NCBI RefSeq assembly: GCF_014633365.1 | Contig: NC_068348.1 | Location: 16,572,311 to 16,636,310 of the forward strand | Direction: 5' to 3' | Length of the DNA: 64,000 nt | From: Diospyros lotus | Taxonomy: Eukaryota; Streptophyta; Magnoliopsida; Ericales; Ebenaceae | Shown: positions 37,101 through 49,100 of the stretch, one piece after another | Position numbering within the stretch: the stretch's first letter is position 1 | Layout of the letters: the number at the start of each line of letters is the position of its first letter | Translations under genes and position numbers: made by a program | Notes under the pieces: generated by a model | Seen by the model: the letters and a program-made list of their open reading frames with translations, nothing else | Told to the model about the DNA's origin: nothing | The model's database searches: none

Positions 37101-40100
37101 TCAAGGCCATTAGCTCTTTAAACCTCAATTGGTACCCCATCACTGACCCTACCTGCCTGATTTTGTTGAACTCCTCCATCACATTAGACAAGCCCCGATC
37201 TCCGAACCTCTCCTTAGGCTGCCCCATTTTAAGGGACTCCTCTTGGCTAGAATTTCCACGATAATCATCAAAGAATTTCGCGAGAAAGCTTTAATGATAC
37301 TTCTTAATTAGTATCATTGCAAACTCTTGCAATTACTCGTGTATCACACAGCTAAATTCCTTGCTCGTATCATGTATCATATTGCTCGTGTCCTTGCGCC
37401 TTTGACTGAATTGATTATCTAACTTCTTTTCCCATGCATAAGGCTTCTAGCTACACTGCTCCTTGTCCCTGTTGCTGCCAACTGAAAATGTAGCCTTCTT
37501 TGGCTGCCATTGAGGCTTCATTCCAACTGAAAATGAAGCATTCTTCTGCTGCAATTGAGGCTCCAATGGTCCCCTATGTGCACTGCTCCCCTTAGCCGAT
37601 TTTTCACAATTAGGATACTTTGAAGACCAAGGAGCTATATACATACTTCTCTTCTTCGCCTCTCCCATTCAAACAAAGTTAACCAGAATTCAAAGTCGAA
37701 ATTACCTTTTGTTTCCCCTTACTCACAGCCTAGAATTTCAATTGGAATCCACCGCCTGAAATTGTTGCTATTATGATCTGCCTTAATGAAGTTGGATCGG
37801 AATTACCGCAAAGGAGGGCCAAAATTCACAGCCAAGAATCACCCATCCAAATTCGCCTTCAATAATCCACTCCCAGTTGCTACGAGCTTTGCTGGAATTA
37901 GATACCGAAATTGCTGGACTTCTTAGCCAAGACCTAGACCTATTCCGCCACCTTTAGAGCCACCAAGAAGTAGTTGGAGGACTCACTTGACCTACTTCAC
38001 CTCCCAACGATAACAAGAATTGCCAAACTTCCGCCGAACCGACTTTGATCACCCTTGAGACCAATCAGCCAGTGCAATCGCTGGTTTCCTGCTCACCCAG
38101 ACCTCTTCCCACTTCACACCGTCCTTCCTTGTCAGAATTGGCACCTTCGTCTCAATCAATCCAAATCGATCAGTTGAACCCCCACAGAAATTAATGGCGG
38201 TTCTTCTCAACCCAATCACCGTCCAAGGCTCCTAGCCCAATTGCGATCACCTCTAATTCCAAAATCACCTGAACTCACTGCTAGTTCAATCGCTGCACCC
38301 ACTCCTGAGTCCAAATCGCAACTCCCACTGTATCGAGACACTATCGAATCCAACCCACTACATCGTGGCACTCCCGAGTCCAAATCGCGACTCCCACTAA
38401 GCCACTAATACTTTGGATCCCACATGCCATTGCCTTGATTTGGCAATTGCTTCCAGACTAGCTTCCTTACTCACAGGAGTCTCAGCTGCCAAAGACCGCC
38501 TTGCTCTGATTTGCTGTCGAAATTGCTGATTTCTGCTCCTTGTGTTGCCGGACTCAATTTCTCCTTGTGCGTCGGAATCAATTCTGAGAATCAGTGGCTG
38601 AGAATTAATCCTCAGCTGAGAGACCCACCCAAACTCGCTTAAGTTCTTGAACTCACCGAGTTCGTTGAATCACCAAACCCTGGACTATAATGATTGAAAT
38701 TGATTGCACTAGCCTTCAAATCGAATCGGAACCACAACCAAGGATTGACTGCTCTGATACCATTTGTCACGAACCCAGGGTTCATGAAGAGGAATTGGAA
38801 GGAATTGAGGGAGGGAATTAAGGGAGAATAGAATAGAGAAGAGGATTTAGGGGGAAATGAGAGAAAGAGAGGGAAATTGGAGGGAGATGGAGAGAGAATT
38901 TTAACAGCATCCTAACAGCACCCATGTGCTTCTAACAACTTGTAAAAATATCCTAACAAACCATTGCAACCCTATTACAATGATGCCCTTCTATTGTTCC
39001 TTGGGTCATGACAGAAGGCTAATTGGTGCATGTGCAGATAACAAATTCAGTTAAGGGGTAAAATGGGAAGAGCGAAGGGAGGGGAGCATGTGCGGGCAAC
39101 AAATTCCTATAAATAGAGAAGCAAATAGAGTAGAAGGGAGGAATATTTTGGTGAATATTGTGGGAGAGCTTGAACCTCTCAAATGTCTATTTTTCTTTGA
39201 TTTTGTTAATTTCCAGCATTGTAATTCCCTTTCCTTTTCAGTAATACAAGCTATACTATCACCAGAAGCTCACCATTTGGTATCAGAGTAGAAAACCGAT
39301 CCCCATGGTAAACTTCACTGAGCGAGTAGGAGTCTAGAAGGGTGGTTGGACGGATTGCTCAGTGGGCTGGACTCGTTGAAATCGGAGATGCAGTGAATGT
39401 AGAGCTTGGAGAAGAATATGTCGATCATGATGGAGCAATTCAGCCTCGTGAGATCGAAATGGGAAGAACAAGAAAGAGAGAGGAAGTGCAAGGGAACGTT
39501 GGAGCAACCCACGGTGTTGAGAGCTACAGCAGAGAAAAAGGGGAAGTGAGCGACAAAAATTGGAGTGGGGAAGTCTGTAATAGAAGATTGTAGATGTCGA
39601 TCTTCAGCGGAGACAACTTGTGTGAATGGCTGTTTTGGGGAGAAAAGTATTTCGAAGTGAATCGGTTAACAGAGTTGGAGAAAATCAAAACAACAACGCT
39701 GAGTTTCGAAGGAGGAGCCCTAGCTTGGTACCAATGGGAGTGACAGAGAAGGGGATTTAGGAGTTGGGAGGAGCTGAAGATCCATTTATGTAAACGATTC
39801 CGGTTCCACCTATGTAAACAATTTTGGTCTTGGCAGGAGGGATCAATGGAGGAGAGGCTCTTGGCCCTCAGGCAAGATGACTCCGTGCGGGAATACCACC
39901 TCCTTTTTGAGACTTTGGCGGCCCCAGTGGGCGAAGTTTTAGAGGCCATACTAGAGGGCCTCTTTGTTAACGAGTTGAAGCTAAAAATCAAGGTAGAAGT
40001 TAGGGTGTTACAGCCATTAAGTCTAATGCAAATCATGGAGACAACCCAGCGAATTGAAGACAAGATTCACATACTCCAAGCCTAAGTTGGTCTTGGACCA

Positions 40101-43100
40101 ACTGGGAACCCTACAACAATTCCTTGCTTTTCACCTTGAGGACAAGGTGAGTTCCGTGGGGCGAGTATTGATAAGCAGCTCATAATATTCCGCTACCAAA
40201 GACATAAGAAATAAGGGCAAAATAGGGATACTGAAATGGGAGAAGGTCAATTGGTGCATGTGCAGACAACAAATTCAGTTAAGGGGTAGAATGGGAAGAG
40301 CCAGGGGGGGGGGGGGCATGTGCGGGCAATAGATTCCTATAAATAGAGAAGCACATAGAGTAGAAGGGAGGAATATTTTGGTGAATATTGTGGGAGAGTT
40401 TGGACCTCTCGAATGTCCATTTTTCTTTGATTTTGTTAATTTCCAGCATTGTAATTCCCTTCTCTTTTCAGTAATACAAGCTACTATCACTAGAAGCTCA
40501 CCATTTGGTATTAGTGCCAGGTTTCGATCCTAGGACCTGTGGGTTATGGGCCTCAATGATTTGTTATTTGTCTAGAATTCATGTTGTTTGATCTCATAAG
40601 TTTAATGTCAGTTCTTGGCTCCCTAACACAACACTTCTCCTTTATCCAGGCTTGGGATTAGCTCATTTTACAAACCTCGTTTTTGAAAAAAATTAAACCA
40701 AACCAAATTAGTTGGTTTGGTTTAAAGGTTTGGACCAGATTATACACACTCCTAATTAAAGCAACAAATTGAAGCAAGATTTCAATTTGAATGAAAGTCA
40801 AGATAACAGATCTCAAAAGATTAAAGGAGTGAACAGAAATCAATTCTAATAGATCTCAAAAGATTAAAGAAGTGACCAAAAAAAATGAGATTTTTGTGAT
40901 ACAGAGAGTGAGAGAAGGAGCTAAGAAAAAAAAAAAAAGGTCAATGAGTGTGAGATCTGTTGAAAGATGCAAAGGTGGGATACTTTAGGTATGATTCGTA
41001 TTATTAGGGCCTTAGAGAAAATAAGGCTTTAGATAGAAATAATTGGTGAGCCAGAATTTGTGTAGTTGATCCCACATAGTGGGATTAAGGCTTGATATGT
41101 TATTGTACCCCTAGTGTTACCAGCAAATCATGTGAACTAAAAAAATGCTAGTTCCCTTTTACATATTCTTTCTCAATCTATCAAGCTGTTTTCTGTTGCT
41201 TGAAATTAAGGGCTATAAATTATTTGGTTACAAGACAAATACTTACAATTCTGCTTAGTTGATAAATCCACAACCAAAGGATGAAATCCTTTTGCAAGAG
41301 AAACCTCTTGGTTGCTACAATGATTGTATTACTAGAACACACAAAATGGATGCAGATGAACTGTAAAATAAAAGAATAAAAGCTTGAAGACTTGAAATTA
41401 TCAGACAATCTCTCTTATGTGTCTCAAGGTTTTTGTAAATCTTGAAAGTATAAGCTGTCAATAATATAATCTATCACTCCATGACCAGATATCCATAGAA
41501 AAAAGGTCTAAACAATTGGACCTAGAAAACATTCCCCTCCTGAGCAGAATAGGAAATTTTTTGAGCAATTTCTATATGGGTCAAATTAAGGTCAGCACAA
41601 AGGCTCCAACTTTGAATTCAATTTTGACCCTTGAATTGTTGGAATTTGAAAATCATTGTGACGCAACAAAGTTTTAGTGATGCAGGACAACAAGGAATCA
41701 CAGAAAGTTGAGAGAGAGAGACTCAAGAAGGGGAAATGATATATTTAATCATCCAAAGCTAAATAAAGGGTTACAGTATGTTGCCTATTTATAGGAAATT
41801 AAAAGATAACCTATCTAGAAGATAACAACTTATCAAAGAATGGTTATAATCTCTAAAATCAGATATAACTCTATCTAGTCCCTAAATCAAATAAAATTAT
41901 ATCATCTAAACAACTATGATACTTCAAAACAGAACAAGATAAAACCTAATCTAAATCTTATTTTTAAAATCATAATAGAAAGCATATCAAAATATCCCTA
42001 TCATGTAGCTCTCTGATTCTTCTTTTCCATTGGTAGAAGAATCATATCAATTAGATCTCAGATGAAATAGTTATTCTCAAAATGTGTCATGACCCAAGGA
42101 CATAGTAATAATTAGGTAATAAATGAATTTCTTTAGTTGTATTGTAGTAACCTTCAGCTATATTCATTTGAATAATTGGCAGCCCTATTCCCGCTAAACC
42201 TAGCAACTGGATCAATATATAAGGTTGATCTAATCTGATTCAAGATACAACAATATTATTGAATGAAAATCTAATTTCAAACTCTCTCTCAATTTCCCTT
42301 TCTTCCTCTGTTCTCCCTAATCTCTTTCTCACTGTTTTTGTTCTTCCCTAATTCCCTCCTATTTCCTCTGATCGATGTTTCCCAAATTCCTCCAATTATC
42401 TCTTAACCCTAGGTTGAACCCAAGGTATGTGACAATTTGGTATTAGAGCAATCGTTCCTAGGCGGTTCCTCTATTGATTAATTTCTGACGGATATCGACC
42501 GCTGCTTTCGAAACAGTTGATTCTCGAAATTTGAAGGCGAGTACGGAAATTGGTAGTAGTAGGCGAGTTTAGCGATATAGGCTGATTCCTCAACTCTGGC
42601 GATCTCGGTTATGAAGGAGACACTGGCATTCGATTGTGAATTGGAAGTGGTTTCATAGACAACTGCTATGGTCGATTCTCACTTCTGATGAATTGAGGTT
42701 AAGCGATAATCAGAGTTGTGCATTGGAAGCCATTTGTACGAAGGCGATCTACAAGCGAAATCCATTGACTCTACCGAAGTGATCAAGCATTGATCTTTCC
42801 ACATTTCAGATCTAAGTCAGAAGGAAGCAAGGATTGATCGAAACCGAGAGGAGCAAGCGAATCTCAACTCAAAATTGTAGGCGACTCAACAGTGATTTTA
42901 AGGCATTGTGGCAGTCGATCAAAGAAGGCAAAGCAGATTTAAGAAGCGGTTTTAGAGAATTGACTCTGTAACCCTAGGCGATTGTTGTGGTGATTTGCAA
43001 CTGCGTTTTCCAATGCTCCGTGACTATTGTGGATTTTGGTAATTTAGGTCGGAATTGAAGGGCAACGCCAAGATTGGCAGATTCGACGAAGTGAGGTTTC

Positions 43101-46100
43101 AGAACTGGAGGATTGTTGATCTTTCGTGGCCACAATCAGTGGCGAACAACTGTAGTGAACAAAGAAGAAAAATTCAAAGCAAGCTCCTAGCCTGTGAATT
43201 TGCTTTTCAGGCAATCAGTTACGATGGCCGATGGTACCCAAATGAAACAAATGGAGTCACATTTGCAACAAGTTACGACGATGATGGCGGAGATACAAAA
43301 TTGACTAGGATCCATGCAGGAGATGTTGGGTTGGGTGGTAGATAGGAAGTTGGATGCAGTTGCAGAGAGATTGCATGGAGATATGCACGATCACATGCGG
43401 GAGGAAATATGGGAGCAGAGTAACATGCTGCGCGATCAAATGTAGTAGTTCATGCTCGTGTTTTCCATTAAAAATCAAGTAAGATTTTTGCTTGATTTTT
43501 CCCCTAGAGATAGGCTAGAACCAATCCTATTGGGAATTGGAACCAATAACCGAAATGCTAGATCGTCGGAGTTTGAGGTGGATTCGGCCACGATGGGAGA
43601 AAATATGGTTGGGAGGCGATAGGAGACAATCTACACCACATCAATTCAGTTTTCTAGTACCAAAATTGGAATTACCTTTGTTTGAGGGATAAAAGCCTTG
43701 ATGGTGGGTAAGACGATGCGAGAAGTTATTTAGCATTCACCAGGTGGTCGAAAGCCAAAGAGTGTCTTGGGCATCTGCCTATCCCAACGACACTGGGGAT
43801 GTGTGGTTTTAGGGATGGTCCAGGGTTAGAGATGGCTGCAATTGGGATGAGTTTGTCAAGGGGCTGTGTGGTTTTAGGGATGGTCCAGGGTTAGAGATGG
43901 CTACAATTGGGATGAGTTTGTCAAGGGGCTGTGTGAGAGGTTCAAAGATCATGGCATGATGGATATTGTTGAAGAATTTAATAAGTTGAAACAAGATGGG
44001 ACAATACATGAATATCTACTCGGATTCAAGGAGCTGATATAATGACCGGAAATTTTCCTTAATTTCTTTTATACGAGCCTTGATACCAAACTGTCAAGGC
44101 CCACTCTCGAAAGTCTCGTTAGCATAGGAGTCTGGAGAGGTGGTCTTGTCAAAATGGACACAGAAGCAACCACAAAAGACACATTCTCAACCACCTTTCA
44201 TTACTTTACACAACGGAAGCAAAAACCATAAAATCCACAATTTCTTTGGACAGAACATCAGGGCCCGCCCGCCCTTACAACTCAAAATAGCACGTTCTAA
44301 TAAGGTAAAGCAGTGACTTTTCTGGATACAAACAAAGCAAAAGGCCCAAGACTAAGCTCTACTGGACCCACCCTTGACTTCCTCTTTGCCTTTACCTGGA
44401 ATGATGTAAAATAAAAGTGAGTTACAAGACTCGGCAAGCATAAAGAAACAAAATGGAAACAAGGTTAAGAACAAACTCACCCTTACACCACATACAAACC
44501 ATGCCATGAAACACAACTCAACCCACCGGTCACAAATACACCAATGCGCATATAATGAACCAAGGGGCCCACATAGACACACACACTGGCACCTAGGGTT
44601 TTGTATACAAACCTATTTGCAGCCATGAACTGGCTAGCACATATCCTCATCTCGAGCCAAAGCTCCCCCAACACCACCATGAGCCATAGCTCCCATATCA
44701 TCATCATGGGTTGAAGCGCCCATAACATCATCTCGAGCCAACGCTCGTATAACATCCTCTCAAGCCAAAGCTTGCGGGTACCCCGCAGATAAATCCGCCA
44801 CGCGCATAAGCATAAACGTGATACCATGGCCCCCATAAACCAGGCATCAGGCCATGCTTTGCCCACGTAGTCATTCACATTCGATGCAATGCTAGTGCTC
44901 TTACTCACCCTACATTGCCTGTGCCCAAGCACACATATTAAATGATCCACTTGTAATGCAATCCCAAAGCCCAATGCTACCATGCAATGCTAAACAATAA
45001 ATATTGGCGGAGCCGGTCGACAATTGCCAACAATCGGTTGACAGCTTATGTCTATAAGGGAATCGGTTGACAGCTTCTCGAGCCGGTCAACAGTTTCCTC
45101 TCGCAAGACACCCAAACGATCGACAGCTTAGACCAACCGGTCGATAATTCCTGTAACTCACATCCTTAAATTCACATACAACACACCCGAAATGCACACA
45201 CAACACCCCCATAACCTCTAGGAACCTATCCCAACATAGTTAGGCATCATTCCACAGAAACTGATGATGTAGAGCTGATCACCTTCTTCTGTCTTGAACC
45301 AAGTACCTGCAAAAAGGGTGGGGACTTGCTCCCCGTGATCACTCCGACGCTTAAGTCAGTTCACAAGGTTATAAATTGGAGATAATAATAGACAAAAATA
45401 GAAAAGTCCCTTAGGGGTCAGATACCCATACCTGTAGAGGCTGTCCTCTATTTGTAGATGTCCCTTGACCTTTCCCTTAGGAGATAAGATATCTTTCAAA
45501 AATAGAGGCCCATCCCCTTTCCATGGGGAGAAAAGATAACCTTCCCCAATAGAGATAATTCTTGGGATGTTGGAGATATTCTTGGTTGACTGAATCTTCC
45601 TTTCTATCTCTTTCCAGTTCAAAATCATAATAGAGATTATAAAGACACATGGAGCTCCTAAGACTTGACACGTGGCGATCGCATATTAGCCTTTACTGGC
45701 ACACATGGCTCCAAGTTAATGGTAACCTCCCAGGGGTAGTACAGTAAAATTACCCCCTGTAAATATTCCCTCATCAGAAACATAGGGAGATCCAAACCCT
45801 ATACAAGGTATAGAAAAGGATTCTTCAAAGATATTCCAAGCTACACCAAACTAGAACCCAAAATCCATAGAACTAGTAGGGTTTAGGAAATAGGGAATTC
45901 AAACCCATAAAGGGAAAAACAAGTTGCCAAATAGGAAGAAAGATGGAAGAACTTGCCAAGAAATAAGGAGAAAGATAAACAAGGAGCTTGCCTTTAGAGA
46001 TTTCGGATGGCCGAACCTGAAGAGAAGAAACAACTTGCTGGAACTTGCACTCCCCTTATCTAGAAGTAGAAAATATCCAAGGAAGAAGGAGAAAATGAGA

Positions 46101-49100
46101 AAGGATCAAGGAGAAGAAGAAAAAGAAAAGGAAAAGAGAAGAAGAAAAAGGAAAGGAGAGACTACCCACCGCCTTTCAGTTGCTCCACTAGCTTCTACAA
46201 CCTTCTACTAACTTCTCCCCCTCATTTTATACACTGAACGGCCTGGAAAATCGTGCCCCAACAAAAAACAGTTGACAGCTCAAAGGCATCTGTTGACAGC
46301 CTGAGGCCTCCTTGCTTATAAATAGTCAACAACCTCTAAGAAACAGTCGACAGTTTCCCCATTTTGGAGCAAACAATCGACAACCTCGCCCCACCTGTCA
46401 ACTGCTAGTAGCTTCCTCCTCTCATGTTGTTGCTTTCTACCTCATTGCCAACTTGCAATCTCATATATGATACCTGAACATACATTTATATATTTTGATA
46501 AATTCCCTTTAACCATCTCACGCATCCCATATTGCACCTTTATGCTTATTTTTGCTATGCACAACCACCTCATTTCCCTTTGACTTCCAAACACGCCCCC
46601 ACTTCCACAATTACCTTCCACCTCACCATCTCTCTAGACTTCCTCTTTCCTTCCATTGTTACCTTTATTCCTCCTTTTCACCTATTTAGGAAATTCCACT
46701 TAATAACATGTGCTCCCCTTCGACTTTAAATTTCCAACATCAAATTTAGGTTCTTTTACTTCGACTATTCAAACATCTCATGTGCCCTTTCTCCCAATAA
46801 GATACATGCTACCTTTAGCTCCACTTAGCCCGCGAATAATTAATGAACCACAACTGAATCAACATAGAGTTAATTCCTTTTCGCTTATTCTTTTCCCAAA
46901 ATATCAAGGAGTTATAGTTGAAATCACTGATGCTAAGCCGTAACCCCTACATGACTGAGGAATATTGTCTCAAACTTCATTAGTGGCTTGAGCGATGACC
47001 TTAGGCCTAGAGTGAAGATGTGGAAGCCTAAGACTATGCAGGAAGCAACTGAGGGTGCTTCACTGCAAGAGATGTCGGTGGAAACCCTTATGACAAAACA
47101 CCATCTCCTAACTGAAATTCATCCTGCAAACAGTTTGTAGCTGAAAGGAAATCCAAGTCATAGGGTTTATACTAACCCTAATTCAACCAAGTCTCTTGAT
47201 GAGGGGAATGCCTTCGAGCTCGTAATTACCCCAATACCCCGGGAAAATAGCCAATAAAAGCAAAGACACGTGTTCGCTAGAAAACCAAGCCAAGGTCGAC
47301 ATTTAGCCCAAGTTCGGGATGGACACGTGGCAGATATGTCTTAACAAATCGGCTAGGAATCTTAGCCTTTTGCTCAATGGGGATTCCCCAGATTCATTGG
47401 CCTCAATCATCATTCCAAAGATCATGGAGGTAGGGATTATCTTGAGCCCCTTGGAAACCGATTACCATATCCATTCCATCAAGATTATGGTTTCGCAAGG
47501 GACAGGATTCGGATCCTGGAAGTTCGAAAAGGGAATTCTTATCTTGACAGGAGGATAAAAGGAAGCAACTAAGACAAGTAAGGGGATCTTTTTTCCTTGA
47601 GTTTTCAACTACATACTTCAGCTTTGATAACTCGGTGAACTGACATGAACGTTGGAGTGATCACGGGGGAACGAGTCCCTGACTCCGTTTGCAGGTACTT
47701 GGTCCGAGACAGAAGAGGGTGATCGGCTTCGCATCATCATTTGGTGCCCATCGTGGGGCCGAGGCATTTTTTTCTTTCTGTCTGCCCAGTACAATTTTCT
47801 TTACGTTCAAGTCCTCTCAGTTTTTTATGGCAACAAAGAGACACTAATCTCGGGCTGTTGGCGATAACCCTTCCTCAGAACCGAGCCAGAACAATCCTCC
47901 GAGGAGCCAGTAGGGGAGGGAGCGTAGCCCGGATAATCCTCCTCCCCCTCCATATCGTATTGCACTTTTGGAGAATAAGGTTCAGCATCTAACGAAGCTG
48001 CTCACCGGCTTCCGAGGCTTATGCCTTGAAATTTTGGAATTCCTCGCGACCATTTTGAAGGGCCACGCGGGTATCTTTAAGGGCGGATCAAAGCTTCGCG
48101 TTAGCTGCTTAGAGATCTTCCTTGCACCAGGAGTAGGACTCCATGGTTTCAAGTTGGCTCTTTTTGCTTTCTTTCAACTCTGAGGATAGCCTCTTTACAT
48201 TTTCCCTGAGCTTCTCATTTGCGGTCTTCACGGCATTTAACTCCTCCCCGAGCTTGGAGTTGACCTGATGAGCTTCCAGCATCCCATTCTGCGCCAGCTC
48301 CAAGTCTTGGCGAGGTTGAGCCTCAGCCTCGTTGGCAAACTTCGCCTCTTCCCGAGCCAATTCAACTGATTTATTGAGAACGTGTACATGGTGCTCAAGA
48401 TCCGCTACCTTGGAAGAGAGGGCCTCGGACTCCCGAAGCCTTTGGACTTCCAAATTTAGGGCTGCAATGCGAGCTAGGTGTTCTAACTCTTGTCGGGCTA
48501 CTGAATTCTTGAAGATTGAGAGGCACTGTCGAAAGAACACAAAAAAGGAATGATTATCAGAGCTTGATTACATAAAAAAGAATAGCCCGAAAGGGAATCA
48601 AACAACTAACATTACCTTCAGAGCCTCGACGTAGTAATCTATGTCGCCAGAAGTAGCCGAAACACTGGAAACCGTCGGATGAAGAAGGTCTACTCTCGAA
48701 CCTGGGGAGACTGAAGGAGCCGCCCGGACATTAGCGGAAGCCCCGGTTGCTTCAGTGGCTTTGGTTGTGTCAGCCAAAGAAGAGGAGGGGGTATTTTCAA
48801 CCCTTCACCGTTTAACCCTTAGGGCCAGAATCTCCTTAGCAGATAGCACTGAGGTCTCATCTAGCGAAGCTCTCCCTGTTAATTCCGGGTAGCCCTTCGG
48901 TGATAGGGACGTTAGTATACTCCTAAAAATAGAGGGAATTGGAACGGCAGGTTGCATGATGGTTGACTCCATACCTGCAGACGGCTGACCCCTTGGAGCC
49001 TCCGCTCTAGCCACCTCAAGCGCTTGGGCGATAGTTTTATCATCACCTTCGGATGGATCTTGAGATAAAGCAAGTGGTGTTGTCGATTAGTGGAAAGGTT

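Larger units (their letters stand above)
35931..39013 (-). mobile_element. LTR element E2, gag-only, inside the E1 5' LTR
   Basis: LTRs 35931-36275 and 38765-39013 have TGTCATGA.../...TCATGACA ends. It is flanked by GAATG (35926-35930) and GAAGG (39014-39018), a 5-bp target duplication with one later change; the intact site in the other E1 LTR reads GAGAAGG. It has a PBS for tRNA-iMet and a purine tract (AGGAGGGGGGAAT on the minus strand). Internal sequence holds gag-like ORFs only. LTR ends and purine tract match E3, so the two are one family. Confidence 0.85.
35853..40503 (+). mobile_element. LTR element E1 (gypsy-type, pol deleted)
   Basis: 5' LTR = 35853-35930 plus 39014-39275 (split by E2); 3' LTR = 40169-40503; internal region 39276-40168. 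Both LTRs total about 335 bp and start TGATARGCAGC. The internal part has a PBS, a broken gag and a purine-rich segment before the 3' LTR, but no pol. Recombination or internal deletion has removed the rest. Confidence 0.8.
44039..46926 (-). mobile_element. E4, chromovirus-type 5' LTR with PBS, inserted in the E3 gag
   Basis: Flanked by CTGAT (44034-44038 and 46927-46931), an exact 5-bp target duplication, and the E3 gag sense continues across it. On the minus strand it is an LTR (46926 to 44092, ending GGGCCTTGACA), a PBS and about 40 further bases. The LTR has the GAGTCTTGTAACTCAC...CCAGGTAAAGG segment also seen at 3379-6131. The rest of that element is gone. Confidence 0.65.

Noticed and set aside
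39524..40063. 179-codon minus-strand ORF over E1
   Set aside because: It is antisense to a recognisable gag and has no domain of its own.
41640..42060. Another LTR with a TATTTATAGG word
   Set aside because: No ends, partner or PBS could be found, so it is only mentioned under the spacer.
44352..44983. Trp/Met/Leu-rich minus-strand ORFs in E4
   Set aside because: The longest is due to the 27-bp repeat and LTR sequence; no domain recognised.
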